NCBI GenBank assembly: GCA_028065725.1
Contig: JAPTVL010000442.1
Coordinates: 62,001-126,000, forward strand
Direction: 5' to 3'
Origin: Betaproteobacteria bacterium
GTDB taxonomy: Bacteria > Pseudomonadota > Gammaproteobacteria > Burkholderiales > Rhodocyclaceae
DNA: 64,000 nt
Positions within the stretch are counted from its first letter, which is position 1, and each line of letters begins with the position of its first letter. The position numbers and the translations under genes were made by a program. Under the pieces are notes generated by a model. The model was given only the letters and a program-made list of their open reading frames with translations. It did no database searches and was not told where the DNA came from. Shown piece after piece: positions 55,105 through 63,503 of this stretch.

Positions 55105-57831
55105 TCATTGCTCTTCCTCCCACTGCTGGCGACGCTCGGCCAGCCGGAGCAGGGGCAATACCTCGCAATACTTGAGATCCGCTTCGCGTTCAAACACCAC
55201 GGCGGCCACACCGTCCTTCACCTCGCGCGCGACTTCGCGGATGCGCTCGGCCCACAGCATGCGCAGGCTGTCCCAGTCGCGGAACTCGTCTTCGGCATAG
55301 GTCGCGCCCTGCTGCGCCAGCGACCTGACGCCGGGCAGCAGGCCCGCGTCGGCACTGACGCCGAGGAAGGCCGGCGTGTCACGGGTGACGCGGGCCAGCG
55401 CCACGGCTGCCACCTCGCGGTCGGGAAAGACCAGCGCGGCGTAGATCGGCAGTTGCGGCTCGGTGATGCGCAGCGCGGCCCAGCTCTCGGCCGAGTCGTA
55501 GCGCCCGCTCTTGTAGTCGATCACCACCAGCCGGCCATCGTCAAGCTGGTCGATGCGGTCGATCACCACGCGCACCGGCAGGCCTTCGATGTCGAGCGCG
55601 TGGCGCTCTTCGCAGGCGATCACATGGAAGGGCGGACGTTCGGCCTCGAGCGCCAGCCAGACCGCAAGCAAGGCCTGCAGGCGCTCGGACTCCAGCTGGC
55701 GCAGGCGCGGCGGCAAGGGCTCGGGCGCGCGCCGCTCGAAGTCCGCCAAGGCATGCGCCACCACGCGCCGCAGTTCGGCGCTGCGCGTCGCCGCATCCAT
55801 CTGCAGCAGGTCGGCCAGGCCGCGGCCGCGCCAGAACTCTTCCAGCGCGGCATGCAGCAACGAGCCGCGCGCCCGCGCATCGAGCCCGAAAGTCGGCGCC
55901 GGCAGCACGGCGGCACCGAGCCGGTATTGATAGAAGCCCCAGGCCGGGCACAGCGCCTGCGCCTTGAGCAGCGCCGTGCCGCCGCCGATGCGTTCCCCGG
56001 CGCCGACCGGGGGGGCACGCGCGTCATCGACGCGCTCCAATGATTCGTCATCGACGCGCTGCGGCACCGTCTCGTCCGGCGGCAATTCGCCACGCACGAT
56101 GTCCGCCAGCAAGGGACTCGGTCGCAGGGGGTGCTCGCCTTCGCACTGCGCCCAGGACAGGACCACTTCGCCGGCGCTGACGCACCACAGCGCCTGCAAA
56201 TTCCGCGCGGCAGCGGCGAGGCTGTCGCCACGCGCCGCCGGGATGCCGGCCCGCCGCTGCAGCTCTGCCGGCAGCAGCGGATTCGTCCGCGGCGCCGGCG
56301 GCCACTCGCCTTCGTTGAGGCCCATGACCCAGAGCGCATCCACCGCACCGGCCAGCGCATCGTCGAGGCTGCAGATCTCGACGCCTGCGCTGCGCTGCCG
56401 CGGCGGCGCAAAGGCCCGGTCGCGGCACAGGCGCTGCAACTGGCGCAAGGCCTCGCTGGCGGTGACGCGGCCGAGCACGGCATCGAGCGTCGCCAGGCCA
56501 GCGAGGGCTTCGCCCAGATCATCGCAGGCGGCGCGCTCGGCCGGCAGCAGGGCGCGCTGGCCGGGCCAGCCCAGCGTGCGCAGCAGTTCGCCGAAGGCCG
56601 CGCCCCAGGCCGCGGGCAGCTGACGCCGCGACGCACTGCGTGCCGCATCGTTCAGCGCGGCGAGATGGGCGATCAGTTGCGGCGCCCGCGGCGCGTCGTC
56701 GGTAGCGGAACAGAGGCGTATCACGGCGCGCTGCAGGCGCTCGAGGCTGGTCTCGGGCGGCAGCCATTCGCGCAAGCCGGCTTCGATGCGGGCGCGGGCA
56801 TCGGCCTCGGCGACGTCCGCCGACCAGCCGGTGCCGCAAAGCAAGGCGCCGACGTCGGCCTGCGCCACGCGCTGCGGATGCAGGCCAAGGCGCAGCAGGC
56901 GCAGCGCGACATCCACCAGCGGCTCGGCCGCCAGCGGCGATCCGGCGACGAACTCCCAGGCCCGCTCCTGCGCGGCCCAGCCGGCACCGACCGCGTCCGG
57001 CTGCAAGGCGTCCTCCAGCGCGGCTTCCAGCAGGCGTCGCCGCGCCGGCAGATCGGCCACGGCGATGCGCAGCCGGCAGCCCGGACTGCGCGCCAGCCGC
57101 TCGCGCGCCCAGCGCGCCGCCGCCAGGCATTCGGCCTCCGCCTCGGGCAATTCGAAACCGACTGCCGGCGCTGCGTCGCCGCTACCGAAGTCGACGCGGA
57201 ACAGTTCCACGCCACGTTGTTCGAGCACCGCCAGCAGATGCGAAACCAGCGGATCGGCGGCGATGAAGCCGGCCAGCCCGAGCCGCGCCGGCAGCCCGCC
57301 AAGGCCGCGATCGATGCAGTCGATGCGCCAGGCCATGGCCTCGTCGGCGCTGCACCAGCCGCCGGCGCGGCTGGCCTCCTGCACGCGCTGCCGCCAGCGC
57401 AGCCAGGCCGCATATTCCTCGCTGTGCCAGGCGGCCGGTACGTCGAGGCGCCACACGCGCTGCAAACTGGCCGCCTCCATCGCCGCCACGGCCAGGCCTT
57501 CCTGGTCGAACAGTTCAGCGGCGATGCCGGCGTCGGCGGCGATCGCCTGTTCCCACAGGCTGCGCTCCTGCGCCCGGGTGAGGAAGCTGCCGGGCACGCT
57601 GTCGGCCGGAATCCCGCCGCCGAGCAGCGCGCGCGAAGTCAGCGCTTCGAGCCACAGGGCCGGCGTCGAACTCTGCAGCGCGCGCCAGGTCGTGGCGCCG
57701 CGCGCCGCCTGACGCTCGCCGTGCATGCGGCGCAGGCTGGTGGCCAGCCGCGGCGTGGCGCACAGCACCGCCGGCTCCGGCCCGCCGGGCAGGTCGGCCA
57801 GTGACATGGCAGGCAGATCGGGACGGATCAT
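55105..57831 (-). CDS. AddB-like PD-(D/E)XK nuclease, partner of the AddA-like helicase (TIGR03623 type)
   Basis: A 908-residue protein with an inactive-looking helicase-like N-terminal half (no clear Walker A) and a C-terminal RecB-type nuclease: LVVIDYKSGRYDSAESWAAL with Asp and Lys in place, then QLPIYAALVF. The arrangement with a downstream AddA-like gene is the betaproteobacterial version of AddAB. One dispersed-word copy lies before the nuclease domain (VLPAPTFGL). Confidence 0.82.
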   Translation of the reverse strand: MIRPDLPAMSLADLPGGPEPAVLCATPRLATSLRRMHGERQAARGATTWRALQSSTPALWLEALTSRALLGGGIPADSVPGSFLTRAQERSLWEQAIAADAGIAAELFDQEGLAVAAMEAASLQRVWRLDVPAAWHSEEYAAWLRWRQRVQEASRAGGWCSADEAMAWRIDCIDRGLGGLPARLGLAGFIAADPLVSHLLAVLEQRGVELFRVDFGSGDAAPAVGFELPEAEAECLAAARWARERLARSPGCRLRIAVADLPARRRLLEAALEDALQPDAVGAGWAAQERAWEFVAGSPLAAEPLVDVALRLLRLGLHPQRVAQADVGALLCGTGWSADVAEADARARIEAGLREWLPPETSLERLQRAVIRLCSATDDAPRAPQLIAHLAALNDAARSASRRQLPAAWGAAFGELLRTLGWPGQRALLPAERAACDDLGEALAGLATLDAVLGRVTASEALRQLQRLCRDRAFAPPRQRSAGVEICSLDDALAGAVDALWVMGLNEGEWPPAPRTNPLLPAELQRRAGIPAARGDSLAAAARNLQALWCVSAGEVVLSWAQCEGEHPLRPSPLLADIVRGELPPDETVPQRVDDESLERVDDARAPPVGAGERIGGGTALLKAQALCPAWGFYQYRLGAAVLPAPTFGLDARARGSLLHAALEEFWRGRGLADLLQMDAATRSAELRRVVAHALADFERRAPEPLPPRLRQLESERLQALLAVWLALEAERPPFHVIACEERHALDIEGLPVRVVIDRIDQLDDGRLVVIDYKSGRYDSAESWAALRITEPQLPIYAALVFPDREVAAVALARVTRDTPAFLGVSADAGLLPGVRSLAQQGATYAEDEFRDWDSLRMLWAERIREVAREVKDGVAAVVFEREADLKYCEVLPLLRLAERRQQWEEEQ
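55889..55912 (+). repeat. Dispersed 24-base word, copy 13 (inside the addB-like gene)
   Basis: AAAGTCGGCGCCGGCA + GC + ACGGCG: two mismatches. It is read as AAVLPAPTF. Confidence 0.72.
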
Positions 57832-57849
57832 CGAGCGACTGAACCGACG

Positions 57850-59928
57850 TCAGGTGCGCAAATCGTTGAGAAATTCCGACGCAGGCTTGGCGCCGCACGC
57901 CAGCAGACGATCGCGGGCACGGGTGCAGGCGACGTAAAGCAGATGCCGCTCGGTGTTGTAGACCTCTTCCAAGTCGGCGTCGTCCGCCACCTGCTCGATC
58001 CGCACTTGCGAGGGGATCACCTCGTCGTCGCAGGCCATCACCGCCACGGCGCGGAATTCCAGACCCTTGGCCAGGTGCATGGTGCCGATGGCCGCCTTGC
58101 CGCTCACCGTTTCGACGTGCTCGTCGAGCACCTTGAAAGCCAGGCCGGCAACCTCGGCAGCAGCGCGGGCGCGGGGGAGTTCCGCATCCGAGCGCACGAA
58201 GATTCCGATCTCGTGGGGTATCAGCCCATCCTTGCGCAGGCCGGCCAGCCATTCACCCACCGCCGCGATTTCAGCCTCGGCGCCGTCGAAAACCGCGATG
58301 CGCGGCGCCGGGCCGTTGAACACGGACACGGTGCCGCGCCGGGACTCCACGTTGCCATCCACGTCGGCCAGCTCCGGCCCCAGCAGGCGATCGGCCTGGC
58401 TGCGAATCTGGTGTGAGGTGCGATAGTTGATGTGCAGCATCCGCGAGCGGCCGCGCATATCGACGCCCACCGACTTCCACGAAAACGGCTGCTGGAAGAT
58501 ACGCTGCCCGAGATCGCCGGCGAGGAACAGTCCGTTCGGCCGGTTGCCGCCCAGCGTCGCCAGAAAACGCAACTGGGGCACGCTGACGTCCTGCGCCTCG
58601 TCGATCACCGCATGGTCGAATGGCGGATGCGCGCGCCCCGCAAGCTCCGTCGCCAGGCGGCCGAAGATCGCCGCGCGCGTCACCAGGCCCTCCTCCGCCA
58701 GCGTCTCGCGAACCGCCGCGAACACGCCCCACAGCGCCGCGCGCCGCGCTTCCGGCAAGCGCGTCTTGCGGCCCAGCCGCTTCACGTCGCGGTAGGCCTC
58801 CCAGTCGGCAAGCTGCCAGGCATCGACCACCTCCTCCCATTCGGCCAGCAAAAAGTTGCCACCGAAGTTCAGGCCCGCCGCCTCCGCCGCCTGCGTCAGG
58901 CGCTCGCGGATCGTCTCCCGCCCGGCGATGCGCGGGCGACCGAACTGCCGCTCGTAGAGGCGTTCGCCGATGGCATTCATGGCATGGACTTCCAGCCGCT
59001 CGGCCAGGCTCGGCTCGTTGCTGATGAGGCGCCGCAGCTTGGTGCGCAACGCATGGGCCAGCGTCTCGGAAAACGTCGCCAGCAGCACCCGCGCCTCCGG
59101 GTTGCGACGCGCGAGGAACACCGCCCGATGCAGGGCGACGATGGTCTTGCCGGTGCCCGCCGAACCCGACACGCGCGCCGGGCCGGAATAGTCGCGCTCC
59201 ACCAGCTCGCGCTGGGCCGGGTGGAGGAACACGGTCCATTTTTCCCAGGGGAAATCCAGCGCCCGGCTCAGCTCGTCGACGTTGTTCATCACGCGGAAGC
59301 GGCGCAGCGCATCCGGATGGGCGAAAGGATCGGCCCCCGCCGCCGCGCCGGCGGCGGGCTGGGGCCGCCCGCCCGTGGCGAGTTCCAGCAACGCCTCCGC
59401 CGCCTCGGCCGGCAGGTGGTCGGCCAATTCCAGCAGGCTGTCCTCGTCGGCCCGGCGCACGTCCGCCAGCCATTCGGCCGGCACGCCGTAGCCCAGCAGC
59501 TCGTCGTCCGCCACGTCGGCAAACAGCAAGAGCCTGGCCGGCGCCATGACTCGCGGCGCGGGTTCGGCCACGTAGAGGGGCACCGCCACTTCCTCCACCC
59601 GCTCGCGCACCTCGACGAACTGGGCCGCACCGGTCTTCGGATGCACCTCCAGCTTGCGCCGCTCGGCCCACTGGTAGGCCTTGTCGTGGTGATCCGCGTA
59701 GCAGAGCATCAGGCTGCCGGTCGTCTTGTGCACGATCAGGCGAATGTCGCTGCCGGCCCGCACCGACCAGAAATTTCTGTCCTTGGCCTTGTCCAGCTTG
59801 TGAAAGCTCAGGCCCGGACTGACCGGATTCAGTTGCAGGTCGAAGGCCGTGGTCTTGACGGCCTTCTGCTCGTCGCCGGCGAGCCGGGCCAGGCTGTCGG
59901 TGAAGGTGTCGGCGATGAGGAAGTTCAT
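57850..59928 (-). CDS. UvrD-like SF1 helicase with an N-terminal RelE/ParE-like domain
   Basis: 692 residues. Residues 1-90 look like a RelE/ParE toxin fold: LARLAGDEQKAVKTTAFDLQ, FWSVRAGSDIRLIVHKTTGS, and CYADHHDKAYQWAER. The SF1 helicase follows: Walker A VSGSAGTGKTIVALHRAVFL (Lys261), motif II VIDEAQDVSVPQLRFLATLG, HINYRTSHQIRSQADRL, TMHLAKGLEFRAVAVMACDD, and LLYVACTRARDRLLACG. The ATG overlaps the rhuM stop (ATGA), so the two are translationally coupled. It may be a nucleic-acid-sensing effector; the catalytic state of the RelE-like part is unknown. Confidence 0.82.
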   Translation of the reverse strand: MNFLIADTFTDSLARLAGDEQKAVKTTAFDLQLNPVSPGLSFHKLDKAKDRNFWSVRAGSDIRLIVHKTTGSLMLCYADHHDKAYQWAERRKLEVHPKTGAAQFVEVRERVEEVAVPLYVAEPAPRVMAPARLLLFADVADDELLGYGVPAEWLADVRRADEDSLLELADHLPAEAAEALLELATGGRPQPAAGAAAGADPFAHPDALRRFRVMNNVDELSRALDFPWEKWTVFLHPAQRELVERDYSGPARVSGSAGTGKTIVALHRAVFLARRNPEARVLLATFSETLAHALRTKLRRLISNEPSLAERLEVHAMNAIGERLYERQFGRPRIAGRETIRERLTQAAEAAGLNFGGNFLLAEWEEVVDAWQLADWEAYRDVKRLGRKTRLPEARRAALWGVFAAVRETLAEEGLVTRAAIFGRLATELAGRAHPPFDHAVIDEAQDVSVPQLRFLATLGGNRPNGLFLAGDLGQRIFQQPFSWKSVGVDMRGRSRMLHINYRTSHQIRSQADRLLGPELADVDGNVESRRGTVSVFNGPAPRIAVFDGAEAEIAAVGEWLAGLRKDGLIPHEIGIFVRSDAELPRARAAAEVAGLAFKVLDEHVETVSGKAAIGTMHLAKGLEFRAVAVMACDDEVIPSQVRIEQVADDADLEEVYNTERHLLYVACTRARDRLLACGAKPASEFLNDLRT

Positions 59929-60932
59929 CGATCCGCCTTCCCCGGCTTCCTGGCAGGTAGTTGCTTCACCATTCGGTCGAAGTCCGACTCGAAACGCCGG
60001 TCGTCCAGCACCCGGAACTTGTCGAACTCCTCTTCGGCATGGGCCTTGGCCAGTTCGGCCGACACCTTGCCCGCGCCCTGCAAAATCTCGCGATCGTTCA
60101 GGGTCAGGAAGCCTTCCAGCTTGGCGATCCAGTCCTGCATCGTCATGGCAATGCGCCGCGTTGCCTGGCCCTCGGCGAAGATCAAATACTGCTCGGCGAG
60201 ATTGTTGAGGGCGCGCAATTCGTCCTCGGTCAGATAGTTCTTGGCGATGCCCACGTCGGCCTTGCGGATGCGCGCCCCCTCCCAGGTGGTCAGCCCCATG
60301 TTCGGCAGGCGGCTGTCGGCGCGAGCGGCGATCAGCTCGGCAGCGGTCTGGCCGTGGATGGCGTAATGCACCTTGTTCTGCACCGTTGCGAAAAACTGCT
60401 GCGTCAGCGGATGGTTGGCGTCGTAATCGACGCTGGTGGCGTAGATGTCCGTGATCTTCTGGTAGAAACGCCGTTCGCTGGTGCGGATGTCTTGCAGGCG
60501 GCGCGTCAACTCGTCGAAGTAGTCGCGGCCCTTACCGGGGTTCTTCAAGCGCGCGTCGTCCAGCACGAAGCCCTTGACGATGTATTCCTTCAGCTTGTCG
60601 CTGGCCCACTGGCGGAAACGCACGCCGACCGGACTGCGCACCCGGAAGCCGAGAGCCAGCACCATGTCCAGGTTGTAATGCTCGACCTCTCGGCCAACCT
60701 CCCGTCCACCTTCGTTTTGAACTGTTCGGAATAACCGAACAGTTGCCTCCGGCGTCAGTTCCCCGTCCTCGAAGATGTTCCTGATGTGCTCGCTGATCGT
60801 CCCCTTGGCCTTGCCGAACAACTCGGTCAACTGCTTCTGGTTCAGCCAAAGCGTTTCCGCCTCCAGCATCACGTCGATGCGGGTGGAGCCGTCTTCGCTT
60901 TGGTAAATGAGGAATTGGCGGGGGGATGTCAT
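59925..60932 (-). CDS. rhuM: RhuM family protein (virulence/defence-associated)
   Basis: 335 residues matching RhuM: FLIYQSEDGSTRIDVMLEAE, LWLNQKQLTELFGKAKGTIS, HYNLDMVLALGFRVRSPVGV, and the conserved FRQWASDKLKEYIVKGFVLD. The N-terminal part resembles a phage KilA/BRO-like helix-turn-helix. The family is often found in defence islands and restriction loci; its biochemical role is not known. The gene starts 14 bases after a dispersed-word copy and overlaps the helicase gene. Confidence 0.88.
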   Translation of the reverse strand: MTSPRQFLIYQSEDGSTRIDVMLEAETLWLNQKQLTELFGKAKGTISEHIRNIFEDGELTPEATVRLFRTVQNEGGREVGREVEHYNLDMVLALGFRVRSPVGVRFRQWASDKLKEYIVKGFVLDDARLKNPGKGRDYFDELTRRLQDIRTSERRFYQKITDIYATSVDYDANHPLTQQFFATVQNKVHYAIHGQTAAELIAARADSRLPNMGLTTWEGARIRKADVGIAKNYLTEDELRALNNLAEQYLIFAEGQATRRIAMTMQDWIAKLEGFLTLNDREILQGAGKVSAELAKAHAEEEFDKFRVLDDRRFESDFDRMVKQLPARKPGKADR

Positions 60933-60945
60933 GGTGTCAGCCAGA

Positions 60946-60969
60946 CGCCGTCCCGCCAGCGCCGACTTT
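60946..60969 (-). repeat. Dispersed 24-base word, copy 14 (upstream of rhuM)
   Basis: Minus-strand AAAGTCGGCGCTGGCG + GG + ACGGCG: a perfect match. It lies between the AP2-like gene stop and the rhuM start. Confidence 0.9.
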
Positions 60970-60987
60970 CTGATATCTGCCGGCGGG

Positions 60988-61473
60988 TCATGCGGAAGCC
61001 TTGCCCTTCGTGTGAATGCCAGCGCGCTTGGCCTTCGTTGCAGCAGCTTGGAAAGCCCTCTCGGCTTTCTTCCTTATATCGATTGCCTTGGCGAGTGCTT
61101 CCTCGAATCTTTCATCGGTGATGGTGTTCTCGGTGCCGATATACACATTCCTGTTGGTCGGCTTATCCCCATGCCGGGGTATGGTGACGCCGAAGTTGTA
61201 TTCGGCAACACGGCGGCCTTTTCGGGTGCGCGCAATCGGTCCGGAAATGCCCACCGGCAGATCGTTGTTCTTCGACGAATTGCTCTCGCGCCTGAGGCCT
61301 GTCGGCGCAGGTAGCCGTTCAATCCGCCGGTATAGTTCCTCGATGGCTGCGGCAAGCGCCGCTGCGGCGCCGCTGCCGTCGGCCGTGTGATCGGAGAAGG
61401 TTTTCCAGATTCCGTAACGAAGCTGCCATGCCCGCGTGTGCTTCGAGTCAAGGCGCTGGATGTGCTCTGGCAT
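60988..61473 (-). CDS. AP2/ERF-like DNA-binding protein
   Basis: About 161 residues with two AP2-like beta-beta-beta-alpha units. The first is RLDSKHTRAWQLRYGIWKTF with a following Ala-rich helix (AAALAAAIEELYRRI). The second is EYNFGVTIPRHGDKPTNRNV, VYIGTENTITDERFEEALAK. Bacterial two-AP2 proteins are probable sequence-specific DNA binders. The start at 61473 is the one that begins at the first unit; the frame extends to GTG 61665, inside a dispersed-word copy. No strong ribosome-binding site marks any start. Confidence 0.55.
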   Translation of the reverse strand: MPEHIQRLDSKHTRAWQLRYGIWKTFSDHTADGSGAAAALAAAIEELYRRIERLPAPTGLRRESNSSKNNDLPVGISGPIARTRKGRRVAEYNFGVTIPRHGDKPTNRNVYIGTENTITDERFEEALAKAIDIRKKAERAFQAAATKAKRAGIHTKGKASA

Positions 61474-61645
61474 TTGGAAGCGATGGCCGGAGAAGATGAT
61501 GACCTCGCGGTATTTCACGGCCGAACTTTCTGTCTTACCGAAGTTTTCGCCGCAATAGTGCATACCGCCGCTGGCCTCGCGCCGTGTCCCCGGTACCCAC
61601 TTCCTGATCGAAGACGCGTTGTGCCATTGAATGCAGGAATCATTG

Positions 61646-61669
61646 AAAGTCGGCGCTGGCGACACGGCG
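61646..61669 (+). repeat. Dispersed 24-base word, copy 15 (upstream of the AP2-like gene)
   Basis: AAAGTCGGCGCTGGCG + AC + ACGGCG: a perfect match. With copy 14 it brackets the AP2-like gene in inverted orientation. The remaining part of the gap 61474-61716 shows nothing recognised. Confidence 0.9.
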
Positions 61670-61716
61670 CGACCTCGGGCATGAATGGCTTCATTTTCAA
61701 CGAATACCCTCTGTAA

Positions 61717-63486
61717 TCATGTGGCCCCCTTTAGCAACCAATCGAGCTGAGTTCTCGCCGTGCTAACCACAGCCTCATAACCAAATACTTTGAGGCGAGG
61801 AGGATCATTTTGAATTAGTGCACTCGAATCCCGCCCTCTCCCAATGAGCAGGATTTCAATCTGGCCAAACTTTGGTTCAAGATCATCCCGGTATTCAGCT
61901 GCCTGATTCTGATCAGCCCGAGTAATGTCCTTCGATGGGCGTTTAAACTCGATAAGAAGAAATGTGCCTTTGAGACTTTGTGCCAGAAACAGATCAGGCC
62001 TCTTCTCGGCCCGCTTACCACTAAACTTTTGCTCGGTGTACTCCTCAATAGTTTTTGCCAGAGTTCTGTTCGACGCAATGAGCGCGTACTCCGCACCGAG
62101 TATCCAGAGGTTTCGCTCAATTACCGCGTGCGCTATCTTCTCTAGCGTTGCGGGGTTACGTATCAAGGTATCTAGATGATCTAAAAGCTTCAACCGGCTC
62201 TGGGCCTGATTGGCAATTAGCGCCATATCCAACAAACCGAATTCCTCCAGCGCCGACGCGAACTCACCGATATCTCGATCTTTGCTCTCGTCTATATGTT
62301 GTAGCACCTGCCAGTAATCATCTTTTTCAAAAGCATCCAGAACCACCGAGGCAATGGTCTCGACTTTTTCGTCGCTTTCGCCATAGAAACGCCTCATCAC
62401 TTTTTCCAAGGCAACTTGCGCAAACTGTCTGCGATGTTCGGGCATTTCTGCCAAACGAAGATTGATCTGACGCTGAATCCGAGCGCGCTGAAGATTGACC
62501 TCCCGCTTGAATATCTCCTCCAGGGCGACCTTGATGTGACTTTGAACGACGGGTTTGATACTCTGGAATACCTTGCTGTTCTCGACGACGTCAGCCCAGT
62601 CCGCGGTCACGCTACTATCGGCAAGTTCATCAGCTTCGACTTCGCCGTATATTCTCTTGAGAAGTTTTTGCGGTATCTCCGGATCATCGTCCAGACCAAA
62701 GAAATTGAGCTTTCCAACAACCTTTCCGCCAACTCGAATGGCGATGCCGGATTGCTTTAACGGTTTGCCTCCATCGGACACTTTGAAACTCAGACGAATC
62801 GATCCAGCTTCGGGCACTAACTCCTGTTTCTCAAAATGCTCTCCTGGCAAATCCTCGAGGCTCAATTCACTGCCATTCACCGCTATCTCGATAGTTTCCT
62901 CGCGCCCGTATTCCAGCATCAACAGGCTCTTCAGCTTTTCCGGGAGTGGAAACGCATAATGCTGGTTAAGATCGAAAAGCGTCACCTTTGTGCCAGAAGC
63001 ACCCGATTCCGCAGATACAACAGTGATTGGCAAGTCGATCCGTTCCAAGTCCCGAGAAGCTGCGAGCAAGTCACTCTTCGAAATTACGATGCGCGTCGTT
63101 TTTCCGTGAGCCGTTGTTTCGATCTCCATCACATTCGCAACCATGAGCCCGGCGAATTTCCCAATACCTTTTCGCCCCTTCACAAGTCGCTTCAACCCAG
63201 CTGTCCGCTCACCTTTGCGGGAATATCTGTCATTGGCAACCGCGAGATACTCATTCCTCACTTCGTGCTCCGTCATCCCGCAACCATTATCGATAATGAC
63301 TATTGGCACTCCGGTCATAGCGTCTGGGAGATCAACTGAAATAGTTGTCGCGTCAGCATCCCATGCGTTGTCCACCAATTCCTTTAGCGCATGTTCAGTT
63401 GAACGATAGCTTTCGCCAAGCAACTTGGTGAGACGTGGATCCACTTTGAAGTTGGCCTTTTCGCCCTTTGGTTGTTTGGCTGCCAT
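61717..63486 (-). CDS. GHKL ATPase fused to a C-terminal PD-(D/E)XK-like nuclease domain
   Basis: 589 residues. The N-terminal GHKL (Hsp90/MutL-type) ATP site: KELVDNAWDADATTISVDL (Glu36, Asn40), DNGCGM (66-71), and GRKGIGKFAGL (104 on). A long helical middle follows (about 330-470), then a C-terminal domain with PDLFL (Asp498) and LLIEFKRP (Glu513, Lys515), the D...ExK layout of PD-(D/E)XK/Shedu-like nucleases. A role in defence beside the methyltransferase is inferred. AT-richer codon use than its neighbours suggests transfer. It follows the methyltransferase gene by 17 bases. Confidence 0.8.
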   Translation of the reverse strand: MAAKQPKGEKANFKVDPRLTKLLGESYRSTEHALKELVDNAWDADATTISVDLPDAMTGVPIVIIDNGCGMTEHEVRNEYLAVANDRYSRKGERTAGLKRLVKGRKGIGKFAGLMVANVMEIETTAHGKTTRIVISKSDLLAASRDLERIDLPITVVSAESGASGTKVTLFDLNQHYAFPLPEKLKSLLMLEYGREETIEIAVNGSELSLEDLPGEHFEKQELVPEAGSIRLSFKVSDGGKPLKQSGIAIRVGGKVVGKLNFFGLDDDPEIPQKLLKRIYGEVEADELADSSVTADWADVVENSKVFQSIKPVVQSHIKVALEEIFKREVNLQRARIQRQINLRLAEMPEHRRQFAQVALEKVMRRFYGESDEKVETIASVVLDAFEKDDYWQVLQHIDESKDRDIGEFASALEEFGLLDMALIANQAQSRLKLLDHLDTLIRNPATLEKIAHAVIERNLWILGAEYALIASNRTLAKTIEEYTEQKFSGKRAEKRPDLFLAQSLKGTFLLIEFKRPSKDITRADQNQAAEYRDDLEPKFGQIEILLIGRGRDSSALIQNDPPRLKVFGYEAVVSTARTQLDWLLKGAT

Positions 63487-63503
63487 GGATGCCTCCCGCT
63501 GGT

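Noticed and set aside
57160..57183. Copy of the dispersed word in the addB-like gene (ACTGCCGGCGCTGCGTCGCC)
   Set aside because: The GTCGGCG core is missing; only partial resemblance.
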